Of a stretch of DNA of 36,175 nt, positions 6,856 through 15,612 are shown in pieces. The stretch's first letter is position 1. Every line of letters starts with the position of its first letter. This stretch comes from JBMZCV01 sp049613665 (GTDB taxonomy: Bacteria > Bacteroidota > Bacteroidia > Chitinophagales > UBA2359). The stretch is taken from the NCBI GenBank assembly GCA_049613665.1, contig JBMZCV010000031.1, positions 1-36,175 of the forward strand. Reading direction: 5' to 3'. Position numbers and translations under genes: made by a program. Below the pieces are notes generated by a model. The model was not told the DNA's origin. It did no database searches and saw only the letters and a list, made by a program, of their open reading frames with translations.

Positions 6856-7308
6856 ATGAGCAAATTAGCAAGTCGCAAATATGGCGAATACATCAGAGAT
6901 TTCACTTCATTGGGCAATCCTTTCATTTTATTGTCTATCGCTTTTTTTCTAACAGGTTTAAACAAAGCCTTCGCAATGATTGTTCTAGGCTTCATTATCA
7001 ATGAAATTATCTGTTCAGGTATCAAATATTTTTTCCCAAAAAAACGCCCCAATCAACAAACTTACGACTCAGCAGCCGAAAAAATAGATGCTGGCAGTTT
7101 TCCAAGCATTCATGCCTCTCGCCTATCCTTTGTCGGTTTGTCGCTCATTGCACTTACTAGCTACTTTCCACACAAAATTTTGCTACTTGTCCTGATTTTA
7201 GTTGTTGGCTATTCACGCATTTATCTCCTCAAACACTATCCCATTGATGTTTTAGCTGGCTATGTTTTTGGAGCTTTGTTGTTTCTATTGCTCTTTTCTC
7301 CATTTTAA
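6856..7308 (+). CDS. PAP2-family phosphatase (membrane)
   Basis: A 150-residue membrane protein with the three phosphatase signature motifs of the PAP2 superfamily: K-x6-RP as KYFFPKKRP (56-64), PSIHAS in place of the usual PSGH, and SR-x5-H-x3-D as SRIYLLKHYPID. These supply the conserved Lys/Arg, first His, and the nucleophilic His-Asp pair. Hydrophobic segments surround them (FILLSIAFFLTG, ILLLVLILVVGY, GALLFLLLF). Such enzymes dephosphorylate lipid phosphates, for example undecaprenyl or phosphatidyl-glycerol phosphates; the substrate cannot be told here. It is short for the superfamily but keeps all motifs. The leader is made of the right copy of the 66-bp repeat, and a MITE-like element starts 4 nt after the stop. 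Confidence 0.87.
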   Translation: MSKLASRKYGEYIRDFTSLGNPFILLSIAFFLTGLNKAFAMIVLGFIINEIICSGIKYFFPKKRPNQQTYDSAAEKIDAGSFPSIHASRLSFVGLSLIALTSYFPHKILLLVLILVVGYSRIYLLKHYPIDVLAGYVFGALLFLLLFSPF

Positions 7309-7312
7309 AATT

Positions 7313-7487
7313 CAATAGTTCATTTATACATTTTTTATCAAAGGCTTAAATACACTATTTTTTTAGGATAAGACGGCCAATAGTTGCCAATTTTATAGCC
7401 TTTTGAACCGAAAAATGGTATGTTTCCTTTGCCAAAAGATGCTTTTTTTATTAAACTGAACATTATTATAAAAATGTTTAAACCATT
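7313..7487. mobile_element. MITE-like element, family A, diverged copy
   Basis: Aligns along its full length with 2683-2862. The left end caatagttcatttatacatt has lost a few bases of the terminal repeat, and the right end reads aaaatgtttaaaccatt. The internal arms (near 7349-7363 and 7410-7425) have diverged independently so that they no longer pair perfectly. It is an old, decayed copy. No clear target duplication remains. Confidence 0.72.
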
Positions 7488-7496
7488 AAAGATAAA

Positions 7497-7535
7497 AAAT
7501 AACTAAACACTCAAAATTTAAAACTAAAAACTATA
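7497..7535. repeat. AACTAAAAACT-type repeat tract
   Basis: The tract contains aactaaacactcaaaattt and aaactaaaaactat, the same vocabulary found around both four-helix-bundle genes and in the type III restriction-modification operon. It is located between the decayed MITE and the topoisomerase promoters. Confidence 0.6.
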
Positions 7536-7547
7536 AAAAACTTTTAG

Positions 7548-7555
7548 TACATTTG
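7548..7555 (+). promoter_or_regulatory. Upstream TAnnTTTG element of the topoisomerase gene
   Basis: TACATTTG in the context cttttagtacatttgcgaa closely resembles the second element at 7612-7619. It lies 114 nt before the start codon, so the gene may have two promoters. No matching -33 box was found. Confidence 0.45.
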
Positions 7556-7611
7556 CGAAATTAAACTTTGAAAATACTAAAACAAAAAACACTTTTTACT
7601 AAAAAAATTAG

Positions 7612-7619
7612 TATATTTG
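7612..7619 (+). promoter_or_regulatory. Main TAnnTTTG element of the topoisomerase gene
   Basis: TATATTTG in the context aaattagtatatttgcac is an exact -7 consensus 50 nt before the start codon at 7670. A Shine-Dalgarno-like aaaggag at 7651-7657 follows, stronger than at most genes in this window. Confidence 0.6.
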
Positions 7620-7669
7620 CACTAGCAAAGTTGCCAAAACAGTAATTAAAAAAGGAGTTTTATAAAAAT

Positions 7670-10210
7670 ATGTCGGAACAAGAACAGGAAATAAAAACGG
7701 CTACTTCGATAGCCAACAAATACGAAAATTGGTTTTTAGATTATGCCTCTTATGTCATATTAGACCGTGCTGTGCCATCAATTGAAGATGGTTTGAAGCC
7801 AGTACAAAGGCGTTTGTTACATGCACTAAAAACGATGGACGATGGCCGCTTTCACAAAGTTGCTAATACGGTTGGGCAAACTATGCAATTTCATCCACAT
7901 GGTGATGCTTCTATATATGAAGCCTTAGTGAGTTTGGGACAGAAAGATTTATTGATAGAAACGCAAGGAAACTGGGGCGATATTCGCACAGGCGACCGAG
8001 CAGCAGCAGCACGTTATATAGAAGCACGTTTGTCGAAATTTGCTTTGCACGTTGCTTTCAATCCTCAAATTACAGAATGGCAATTGTCGTATGATGGGCG
8101 TAAAAAAGAACCTATCAATTTACCAATGAAGTTCCCTTTGCTACTTGCACAAGGTGTAGAAGGTATTGCAGTAGGTTTGGCGACTCGCATCTTACCACAC
8201 AATTTTGTAGAACTCATACAAGCATCTATCGACTCTTTGCAAGGCAAGCCTATCAATCTTGTTCCAGATTTTCCGACAGGTGGCATGGCTGATGTGAGCA
8301 ACTACAATGGCGGTATGCGTGGCGGCAGAGTAAGAGTTCGAGCAAAGATTGAAGCATTGGATAAGAAAACGCTGATAATCAATGAGTTACCTTATGGTGT
8401 TACGACATCTTCATTGATTGATAGCATCATAAAAGCCAACGACAAAAACAAAATAAAAATAAAAAAAGTTGTTGATAATACTGCCGAAAAAGTAGAAATT
8501 ATGGTTGAAATTCCAACAGGTGTTTCGCCAGATTTAACGATTGATGCCCTTTACGCTGTCACAGATTGCGAAATTTCTCTAGCTCCAAATACTTGCATTA
8601 TTTCTAACAACAAACCGTTATTTCTCAATGTAAACGAATTGTTGCGAATTTCTACCCAACACACTTTGCAGTTGCATAAGCAAGAATTAACTGTAAATCT
8701 CAATTCTTTATTAGAAAAATTACATTTTGCTTCGCTAGAAAAAATCTTTATAGAAAAACGCATTTATAGAAAAATAGAGCAATGTGAAACTTTTGAAGCC
8801 GTTATCGAAACGATAGCTAAAGGCTTGAAAAGATACACTAAAGATTTTATAAGAGCAATAACAGAAGCCGATATTATTCGTTTGACAGAAATAAAAATCA
8901 AGCGAATTTCTAAATTTGATGCGTTTAAAGCCGACGAAATCATCAAAAAGTTGGAAGATAGTATTGCTGAAATCAAACATCATTTAGCCAATTTGAATAC
9001 TTATACAACCAACTATTTCAAAGATTTGTTGGCGAAATATGGAAAAAGCAGAGAACGAAAAACAGAACTCCGAAATTTCGATGTCATTAATGCTCGAAAG
9101 GTAGTGATGGCCAACGAAAAATTGTATGTCGATAGAAAAAGTGGCTTTGTTGGTTATGGCTTGAAAAAAGCAGAATATGTTCGTGATTGTTCAGATATTA
9201 GCAATGTGATAGTCATTTTAAAAGATGGTACATTTAGTGTCAAAAAGGTTTCAGAAAAAGACTTTTTTGGCAAAAATATTTTATATGTTGATGTTTGGGT
9301 GAAAGGAAATGAGCGAAAAATCTATCATGCTATTTATCTTGATGGTGCAAAAAACATCACTTATGTAAAGCGTTTTTCGATAAAAGCCATTACGAGAGAC
9401 AAAAAATATAACATTTCACAAGGCACAAAAGGCAGTAAATTACTCTATTTTTCGGTACACAACAATAGCGAAAGAGAAACCATAAACGTCTTGTTGTCAT
9501 TGGTAAGCAAAGCAAAAAATAAAGCTTTTGAGTTCGATTTTGGCAAATTAACCATTAAAGGACGCACAGCGAAAGGCAATATTTTGACGAAATATGCAGT
9601 TAAAAAAATAACGCAAAAGTCGGTTGGTGCTTCTACTTTGGGTGGCCGCAAAATTTGGCTAGATGAAACTATTGGCAAACTTAACTCTGCCGAAAGAGGC
9701 CGCTTTTTGGGCGAGTTCGACACAGGCGATGCCATTTTAGTCTTGTACAAAGATGCTTGCTATGAACTAGCCGAAATAGACTTCAATAAGCGTTTCGAGA
9801 TGAAAAATGTTGAAATAATTGAAAAACTGCCAAAAGAAAAAGAAACTATTGTTACAGCGTTATATTTTCATGGCAAACGAAAAGCCAACTATGTGAAACG
9901 TTTTAAAATTGAAACCTCTTCATTGAATCAAAAATTTCATTATATAGGCGAGGAAAAAACAACACAACAGCATTTTGTTTCAACCGAAAAAAATCCAATT
10001 ATTTATTATCAATATTATGTGAGAAGAAATGATAAGCCTATCGTAAAGTTAGATTTGGGTACTTTCGTAGATGTGAAAGGCTGGAAATCTTTGGGCAATA
10101 AATTGACGAGTAACAAAATAATTAATGTAAAACCTTTTGAAGCTCCAAAAACACAAGTGAAAGAAGTAATAGAAGAACCAAAAGAACAACCTAAAAAGGA
10201 ATTGTTTTAA
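7670..10210 (+). CDS. parC: DNA gyrase/topoisomerase IV subunit A
   Basis: The DNA-cleaving subunit of a type IIA topoisomerase, 846 residues. The N-terminal winged-helix region has KPVQRRLLHAL (43-53), FHPHGDASIYEAL (74-86) and AAAARYIEARLS (111-122), whose Tyr116 is the active-site tyrosine next to Arg115. Downstream are the tower and coiled-coil (about 330-460) and a C-terminal beta-pinwheel-like region of divergent repeats ending in a charged tail. The length and C-terminus fit the Bacteroidota gyrase/topoisomerase IV A proteins usually labelled ParC. GyrA versus ParC cannot be settled from one sequence. The residue aligned with the quinolone-determining Ser is Ala80, and the Asp/Glu position is Glu84. 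No B subunit is adjacent. An aaaggag ribosome site supports the ATG at 7670. Confidence 0.92.
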   Translation: MSEQEQEIKTATSIANKYENWFLDYASYVILDRAVPSIEDGLKPVQRRLLHALKTMDDGRFHKVANTVGQTMQFHPHGDASIYEALVSLGQKDLLIETQGNWGDIRTGDRAAAARYIEARLSKFALHVAFNPQITEWQLSYDGRKKEPINLPMKFPLLLAQGVEGIAVGLATRILPHNFVELIQASIDSLQGKPINLVPDFPTGGMADVSNYNGGMRGGRVRVRAKIEALDKKTLIINELPYGVTTSSLIDSIIKANDKNKIKIKKVVDNTAEKVEIMVEIPTGVSPDLTIDALYAVTDCEISLAPNTCIISNNKPLFLNVNELLRISTQHTLQLHKQELTVNLNSLLEKLHFASLEKIFIEKRIYRKIEQCETFEAVIETIAKGLKRYTKDFIRAITEADIIRLTEIKIKRISKFDAFKADEIIKKLEDSIAEIKHHLANLNTYTTNYFKDLLAKYGKSRERKTELRNFDVINARKVVMANEKLYVDRKSGFVGYGLKKAEYVRDCSDISNVIVILKDGTFSVKKVSEKDFFGKNILYVDVWVKGNERKIYHAIYLDGAKNITYVKRFSIKAITRDKKYNISQGTKGSKLLYFSVHNNSERETINVLLSLVSKAKNKAFEFDFGKLTIKGRTAKGNILTKYAVKKITQKSVGASTLGGRKIWLDETIGKLNSAERGRFLGEFDTGDAILVLYKDACYELAEIDFNKRFEMKNVEIIEKLPKEKETIVTALYFHGKRKANYVKRFKIETSSLNQKFHYIGEEKTTQQHFVSTEKNPIIYYQYYVRRNDKPIVKLDLGTFVDVKGWKSLGNKLTSNKIINVKPFEAPKTQVKEVIEEPKEQPKKELF

Positions 10211-10331
10211 TTTTTTTAGAAAAAGCTCTTTAGGCATTTTTAATATTATCGCTAACAACTAAAAGTGCCTGAAAATCAGCTATTTATACATACTTAGTTA
10301 AAGTTCAACTTCATATAAAAAACATAGTAAA

Positions 10332-12281
10332 ATGATGCCTAAAATTGTTTTTGCAGCCAACAAATTGATGACTTGCAGCATTTTAGGCATTAGCTTTTTT
10401 TTGCTGTTAATGAGCTTTTTTTTCGTTTACAAACAAAGAAATCACAAAAGCTTTAGCTTTCTTTTTCTTCGTCTTCTCTCCTACTTTATAGCCATCATTT
10501 CATTAGCTTTGGCAGGCTTACAACCGCAAATACAAACTGAAATAGCTACCGAAAAAAATGCCTTTATTTTAAACCATTCTAACCATTTAGATTCAGTTGC
10601 ACAAATAATAGAGCAAACTCCAATAGCAGATATTTTTAGCATAAAACAGCCAATTCAAAATGATGAAAATAGCATTATAGACACGCTGCACAGTTTAAAA
10701 ATACAAGCTATTCCAAATCTTTCTTATTTGGCAAAACAACAAGCAACAAAAGAAAAATTTACTAATTTAGCCTTTTTTGGCGAAGGCCTAGAAACACACG
10801 AATTAGCACTTTTAGATAGCTTTCCGCAAGTAAAATTACATTTAAACAAACCTCCTCATGGCATTCATAATATTGCCTGGCAACGCTATTTGCGAATAGG
10901 TGAAACATTGCTTTTGCAAGGTAAATTTTATCATGAAAATGCCGAAAAATCGTATAAAGTTGTTTTAAAAGGATTTGGGCAAGCACTCGATTCTGTTCTG
11001 ATTTCGCCGACAAAAAATAAAAGCTTTAGCGAGTTTCGTTTCCAACATCAAAACAAGATAGCAGGCAAACAAACTTTTCAACTCTTTGTAAAGAATGAAT
11101 TTAACGAAGTTGTTGCAGAACATGACATTCCTTTCATTTCCTACAAACAAAATATTAGTAACATTTTAGTTTTGGTAGCAGAACCCACTTTTGAAATCAA
11201 ATTTCTAAAAAATTTTTTGGCGAAAAATAAAATTGGCGTAGCAGTACGTCAGAAAATTAGCAGAGAGATTTACAAAACAGAGTTTTTGAATTTGGAAACC
11301 GAAAAAGATTTAAAAAACCTATCGACTAATTTGCTAAACAATTTCGATTGTCTTATTTTAGATATAGAAACGCTCAAAGGTTTTTCGGCTGAAGAAACCA
11401 AAAATCTAAAAAAAGTATGCCAAAATGAAGGCTTGAGTATTTTGCTATTGCTAGACGATAGTTTTGTTAAGAAAGAATATGAGTATCAAAACATTTTAAA
11501 CAAACATCATTTATTTAAAAGTTTTGAGTTAAAAAAGAATAATCTTTTGACGCAAAATAAAATTACTTTGCAAGCGGCCGAAAACCCCAAAAGCGAGCTA
11601 CTGAATGCCAACAATTTGAAGTATTATATAGCAACGAAAACAAAGCAGCAAGCAATTTTTCAAACAACAAACAAGCAAGCTGCTATTGCTTTTCAGCAAC
11701 TTGCTTTAGGAAGAGTTGCCATAAATACTATTCCAAAAACTTATGTGTGGGCATTGAGTGGCAATGAAGCAACTTATGAGCAGTTTTGGAATGTTACTTT
11801 AGAAAATCTAATCGTCAATTATACACCGAGTAGTGATTTTGTCATAAAAGAGCAGTTACCTATTGTTGGCTTTCCACTACATTTTCGCTATCAAAATGAA
11901 TTGCGAAACGATGTGATTATTTGGCAAAATCCGAAAGGTGAAAGTTTTGAATTATCGAGCAGCGAGCTAGTTGATGAAATGGCTTTTGTGAGTAAATTTT
12001 GGCCAAAGGAAAAAGGCTGGCATCGTTTGTCTTTGAAAGATAAACCACAAAAACGTTTAGATTTTTATGTTTATGATGAAAGCAATTGGCGGGCTTATCG
12101 TAGTGCAAAAAAACTAAATGAAACAGCGGCCTATTTAGTTGATAATCAAGACGTTGCAAAAGGTTCGGTTAAACCAATACTTAAAGAAAAAAACTTGCAA
12201 AATATTCCGCTATTTTGGTTTTATATCGCTTTTCTAATTGGCATTTCGGCTTTGTGGATAAGCGAAAAGTTTGCGACTTAA
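10332..12281 (+). CDS. Large membrane protein of unknown function
   Basis: A 649-residue protein I do not recognise with confidence. Two N-terminal hydrophobic helices (about residues 15-35, ILGISFFLLLMSFFFVY, and 45-64, LLSYFIAIISLALAGL) precede a long domain of about 540 residues. A final membrane helix (WFYIAFLIGISALW) lies close to the C-terminus. The middle part alternates hydrophobic strands and acidic turns (NILVLVAEPTFEIKFL, FDCLILDIETLKGF, LSILLLLDDSF), which resembles the Rossmann-like or GATase-1-like extracytoplasmic domains of BatA-type Bacteroidota membrane proteins. No catalytic triad was identified. Two ATG codons open the frame (10332 and 10335). It ends 55 nt before the DUF4112 gene, so the two may be cotranscribed. 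Confidence 0.7.
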   Translation: MMPKIVFAANKLMTCSILGISFFLLLMSFFFVYKQRNHKSFSFLFLRLLSYFIAIISLALAGLQPQIQTEIATEKNAFILNHSNHLDSVAQIIEQTPIADIFSIKQPIQNDENSIIDTLHSLKIQAIPNLSYLAKQQATKEKFTNLAFFGEGLETHELALLDSFPQVKLHLNKPPHGIHNIAWQRYLRIGETLLLQGKFYHENAEKSYKVVLKGFGQALDSVLISPTKNKSFSEFRFQHQNKIAGKQTFQLFVKNEFNEVVAEHDIPFISYKQNISNILVLVAEPTFEIKFLKNFLAKNKIGVAVRQKISREIYKTEFLNLETEKDLKNLSTNLLNNFDCLILDIETLKGFSAEETKNLKKVCQNEGLSILLLLDDSFVKKEYEYQNILNKHHLFKSFELKKNNLLTQNKITLQAAENPKSELLNANNLKYYIATKTKQQAIFQTTNKQAAIAFQQLALGRVAINTIPKTYVWALSGNEATYEQFWNVTLENLIVNYTPSSDFVIKEQLPIVGFPLHFRYQNELRNDVIIWQNPKGESFELSSSELVDEMAFVSKFWPKEKGWHRLSLKDKPQKRLDFYVYDESNWRAYRSAKKLNETAAYLVDNQDVAKGSVKPILKEKNLQNIPLFWFYIAFLIGISALWISEKFAT

Positions 12282-12336
12282 AAAACTATTTCAATTTTGC
12301 TTTTTACAAAAAAATAAAATATTCAAATCAACAAAA

Positions 12337-12849
12337 ATGGAAAAAAAACAACAAAATAACGCAAGTAAACAAATAGCAAAAGCACCTATTCCAGAGTTAC
12401 AATGGCTAGAATTAGCGACCGATTTTATGGATTCTAAGCTTCGGATTCCATTCACTAATATACGTTTTGGTCTTGATGCTATTTTAGGAATTATTCCAGT
12501 AGCTGGCGAAATTGTGAGTTTTAGCATTTCGGGTGTGATGCTTTTGGCAATGGCTCGGCATGGCGTTAGCGGAAAAGTGATTGTTATGATGGTTGGCAAT
12601 ATTATGCTCGATGCTATTGTTGGTGCAATTCCCTTTGTAGGAACGATTTTTAATATCGGCTATAAAGCAAATGTCAGAAATATGACCCTTTTGCAAGACC
12701 ACTACGAAGAAGGCAAACATCAAGGCAATGGGCTGAAAATTGTGTTTTTTGTTTTAGGCATCTTGTTGTTGTGTTTAGGCTTGCTTATCTATGGTTTGTG
12801 GCAGTTTTTCGCTTATCTATGGGATGTTTTTATGTTGGCTTTATCATAG
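12337..12849 (+). CDS. DUF4112 family membrane protein
   Basis: A 170-residue protein with the DUF4112 pattern: a short charged start, WLELATDFMDSKLRIPFTNI, then two hydrophobic hairpins with repeated IPV(A/V)G and IPFVGTIFN motifs (LGIIPVAGEIVSF, IMLDAIVGAIPFVGTIF), KANVRNMTLLQDHY, and a C-terminal hydrophobic stretch. The family function is unknown. I placed the start at the ATG at 12337; the frame is open back to a TTG at 12271, but that would overlap the previous gene and add residues not typical of the family. It follows the large membrane protein by 55 nt and may be in one transcript with it. A weak AT-rich hairpin at 12945-12980 could end transcription. Confidence 0.83.
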   Translation: MEKKQQNNASKQIAKAPIPELQWLELATDFMDSKLRIPFTNIRFGLDAILGIIPVAGEIVSFSISGVMLLAMARHGVSGKVIVMMVGNIMLDAIVGAIPFVGTIFNIGYKANVRNMTLLQDHYEEGKHQGNGLKIVFFVLGILLLCLGLLIYGLWQFFAYLWDVFMLALS

Positions 12850-12944
12850 CGATATTAGACGGTATGAATTGAGAATGAGTTGCAAAACAAGCACAAAGTA
12901 ATCTATCAAATTGACTACGAAGCACTTATTTTATGACAATTTAG

Positions 12945-12980
12945 ACTAAAAAAATGCCTTTTTGCAAAACTTTTTTTAGT
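12945..12980 (+). terminator. Possible weak terminator after the DUF4112 gene
   Basis: actaaaaaaa (12945-12954) pairs with tttttttagt (12971-12980). The stem is almost entirely A-T, so it would be weak. It is the only hairpin between the DUF4112 stop and purB. The rest of 12850-13094 holds no gene. Confidence 0.35.
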
Positions 12981-13094
12981 TAGAAAACGTTTTTTAATAG
13001 TCATTCAAAGACTAAAAAAATTAGTATTTTGATAAGCACTGCATTTATACTTTATCTAAATAATTTTTAATTTAACGTTCATAAAATCATATAT

Positions 13095-14492
13095 ATGAAT
13101 ACTTTAACAGCTATTTCGCCTATTGACGGCCGTTATCGACAAAAAACCGTAGATTTAAGCCATTACTTTTCGGAATTTGCTCTCATTGGCTATCGCATTA
13201 TGGTAGAGGTAGAATATTTTATTGCTTTATGCAAATTGCCTTTGCCACAGTTAGAACATGTTACGGAAGAGCATTTCGAGCAGTTGCGAAGCGTATATGA
13301 AACTTTTGATATAGAGCAAGCAGAAGAAATTAAGGCTACCGAAAAGGTAACGAATCACGATGTCAAAGCGGTAGAGTATTTTATTAAAAATCATTTGCAA
13401 AATATCGGCTTGGAAGATTTCAAAGAGTTTGTTCACTTTGGTCTCACTTCGCAAGACATCAATAATACGGCTGTTCCGCTTTTGTTGCGTGACGCTTTTC
13501 ATGAGCAATATTTGCCACTTATAGAAAAAATAATTGACCAAATTGCTGGCTTTGCTAGAACATGGGCTGGCGTACCGATGCTTTCTCGCACACATGGGCA
13601 AGCTGCTTCGCCTACGCTTGTGGGCAAAGAAATGTTGGTATTTTGGGATAGATTAGCTACTCAATATGACGAATTGATTGACTCGCCTTTTACCGCAAAA
13701 TTTGGCGGTGCTGTCGGCAATTTCAATGCTCATCATGTGGCTTATCCGACGATTGATTGGGCAAAATTTGGCGATGAATTTCTCGAACATCTCGGCTTAG
13801 AAAGACAACAACATACTACTCAAATAGAACAATACGACCAAATGGCCGCTTTGTTTGATGGCATGAAACGCATTAATACGATTTTGATTGACTTTTGCAG
13901 AGATATTTGGACGTATATTTCTATGGATTATTTCAAGCAAAAAATCAAGGCTGGCGAAGTGGGTTCTTCTACGATGCCGCACAAAGTTAATCCGATTGAT
14001 TTTGAAAATGCAGAAGGAAATTTAGGTATGGCAAATGCTATTTTTGAGCATCTTTCTCGCAAATTGCCTATTTCTCGTTTGCAAAGAGATTTGACAGATT
14101 CTACGGTTTCGAGAAATATCGGTGTGCCATTTGCTCACACTTTGATTGCTTTGAAAAGCTTGGAAAAAGGCATGAATAAATTGTTGTTGAATGAATCTGC
14201 TATTAAAAATGACTTAAATGAACATTGGGAAGTCGTAACAGAAGCCATACAAACGATTTTGAGACGTGAGCGTTATCCAAATCCTTATGAAGCCTTGAAG
14301 CAGTTGAGCAGAACAGGCGAGAAAATTACGAAGGAAAGCTTACATACATTCATTGATACTTTAGAAATTTCGGAAACGGTAAAAACAGAGTTGAAGCAAA
14401 TTACGCCTTTCAATTATACAGGCAAATTTGTGATGAATGTGGAAACAGCAGTTGCGGAAACAGAAGTTGTGGAAGCTGTATTGCAAGATTAG
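13095..14492 (+). CDS. purB: Adenylosuccinate lyase
   Basis: PurB catalyses two steps of purine synthesis: fumarate release from SAICAR and from adenylosuccinate. The 465-residue product matches the bacterial homotetrameric form that resembles E. coli PurB. Visible motifs are SPIDGRYRQKT (8-18), TNHDVKAVEYF (86-96), FGLTSQDINNTA (115-126), RTHGQAASPT (165-174) with His167 as the likely general acid, and the fumarase/aspartase signature GSSTMPHKVNP (290-300) with Ser291 as the catalytic serine. It is monocistronic, preceded by an AT-rich region with the promoter-like tagtattttg near 13022-13031, and closed by a strong terminator at 14523-14560. The assignment is firm. Confidence 0.96.
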   Translation: MNTLTAISPIDGRYRQKTVDLSHYFSEFALIGYRIMVEVEYFIALCKLPLPQLEHVTEEHFEQLRSVYETFDIEQAEEIKATEKVTNHDVKAVEYFIKNHLQNIGLEDFKEFVHFGLTSQDINNTAVPLLLRDAFHEQYLPLIEKIIDQIAGFARTWAGVPMLSRTHGQAASPTLVGKEMLVFWDRLATQYDELIDSPFTAKFGGAVGNFNAHHVAYPTIDWAKFGDEFLEHLGLERQQHTTQIEQYDQMAALFDGMKRINTILIDFCRDIWTYISMDYFKQKIKAGEVGSSTMPHKVNPIDFENAEGNLGMANAIFEHLSRKLPISRLQRDLTDSTVSRNIGVPFAHTLIALKSLEKGMNKLLLNESAIKNDLNEHWEVVTEAIQTILRRERYPNPYEALKQLSRTGEKITKESLHTFIDTLEISETVKTELKQITPFNYTGKFVMNVETAVAETEVVEAVLQD

Positions 14493-14522
14493 TTATTTGT
14501 TTTTTAGATATAATCCGACATG

Positions 14523-14560
14523 AAAAAACGGTTTGGCACTTTTCTGCCAAACCGTTTTTT
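14523..14560 (+). terminator. Strong intrinsic terminator of purB
   Basis: A perfect 16-bp stem: aaaaaacggtttggca (14523-14538) and tgccaaaccgtttttt (14545-14560), with a 6-nt loop and two further T. It starts 31 nt after the purB stop codon and is the strongest terminator in the window. Confidence 0.92.
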
Positions 14561-14630
14561 TTGTTTGTAAGTAGTCGTTCAGAAGTTTTGGGGCATTTCA
14601 GTACAAGATAACACCTTGATTGTCAATGCG

Positions 14631-14785
14631 TTAGGAACGTGAAAATAATAAGTGTTACATTTTTTAGCTTAACAACTAATTGCTATAAAACGACTAAACA
14701 GGTACGAGTTTTTAACTCGTACTGGTACATATTTGTTACGGATAATATCAAATGTAACACTTATTATTTTTCTATTCCTTAGCCA
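14631..14785. repeat. Inverted-repeat element, family B
   Basis: A perfect 21-bp inverted repeat (14642-14662 and 14750-14770, core ataagtgttacattt) with imperfect outward extension (taggaac against ggaata-type ends) encloses about 90 bp. The interior holds a second hairpin, gtacgagtt (14702-14710) with aactcgtac (14714-14722) around ttt. There is no reading frame. The layout is that of a MITE, but only one copy is in the window and no target duplication could be fixed. Confidence 0.65.
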
Positions 14786-14813
14786 CTAAACGAATGCTTT
14801 ATTAAAAAAGCAA

Positions 14814-15539
14814 TTATTTCACACCTACCCATACATGGCGAGATTTTATTAAAGCACTAGGCACACTATGAGCCGCAAAACCTATTTGTTGCATCATTGC
14901 GATGGCTTTTGGCGTGTCGTAAAGTGCTAGTTCGTGTTGTTCTACAAAGTATTCTGTTCCTTTCGCTGTCGTGACGAGATGGTGCATATCCATAACCGAA
15001 ACATCGCCTACACGCTCACATAAATTTTGCCTCGAAATTTTAATATCTGGTTTATCAACGGTTGTCAAACCCAAAAAGCCATCGGTATAATCTTTGGCAT
15101 CTATGAAAGGTTCGACAATGAGAATGCCATCTTTTTTGAGGTGTTTATAAAAATTTTCGAGAGCCGTTTGCAGGTTTTCGTAGGTTTTTAGATAGGCGAT
15201 AGACGAAAATAGGCAAACGATAATATCAAATTTTTTGTCTAAGCTAAAATCCAACATATCGGCTTGCAAAAATGCTTGTTCTGGAAATTTTCTTTGAGCA
15301 ACATTTACCATATTTTGGCTCAAATCGAAGCCTGTATAGTTGTATTTTTCGCTCAAAAAAGGGGTATATTTTCCTGTGCCGCAAGCTGCTTCTAGCAGTT
15401 CATTTCCTGCTGTTTGCTTGTGTTTAGCAATAATTTTGTGTAGAGTTTCGGCATCTTTTCCATAGTCTTTAAACTCATAAATAAGGTCGTAGTAATAAGC
15501 TACTTTTTCTTGATACACACTATTTTCAGTTGTTTTCAT
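14814..15539 (-). CDS. Class I SAM-dependent methyltransferase
   Basis: A 241-residue methyltransferase. Motif I is LLEAACGTGKYTPFLSE (48-64), followed by the acidic ribose-binding residue in FDLSQNMV, an adenine-contacting AD-type motif (LQADMLDFSL), and the motif IV strand FDIIVCLFSSIAYL. This is the Methyltransf_25/11 type, cytosolic, acting on an unknown small molecule, lipid or protein. The N-terminal YYDLIYEFKDYGKDA resembles the small-molecule methyltransferase group. It follows the res gene by 73 nt on the same strand and may be read through from the restriction-modification operon, since no terminator separates them, but a functional link is not shown. The ATG at 15539 is well placed. 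Confidence 0.85.
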   Translation of the reverse strand: MKTTENSVYQEKVAYYYDLIYEFKDYGKDAETLHKIIAKHKQTAGNELLEAACGTGKYTPFLSEKYNYTGFDLSQNMVNVAQRKFPEQAFLQADMLDFSLDKKFDIIVCLFSSIAYLKTYENLQTALENFYKHLKKDGILIVEPFIDAKDYTDGFLGLTTVDKPDIKISRQNLCERVGDVSVMDMHHLVTTAKGTEYFVEQHELALYDTPKAIAMMQQIGFAAHSVPSALIKSRHVWVGVK

Positions 15540-15612
15540 ACCGTTTTCTTTTTTTGGTGAGAAATGTTGTTATGTAAAACTGCTTTTTGAGTAAAATTGT
15601 TCCATTTGAAGC

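Noticed and set aside
6780..7004. Short frame beginning in the right 66-bp repeat
   Set aside because: It overlaps the PAP2 gene in another frame and is built of translated repeat sequence.
12271..12336. Longer N-terminus for the DUF4112 protein
   Set aside because: It would start at TTG, overlap the upstream gene and add a basic segment not typical of the family; ATG at 12337 fits better.
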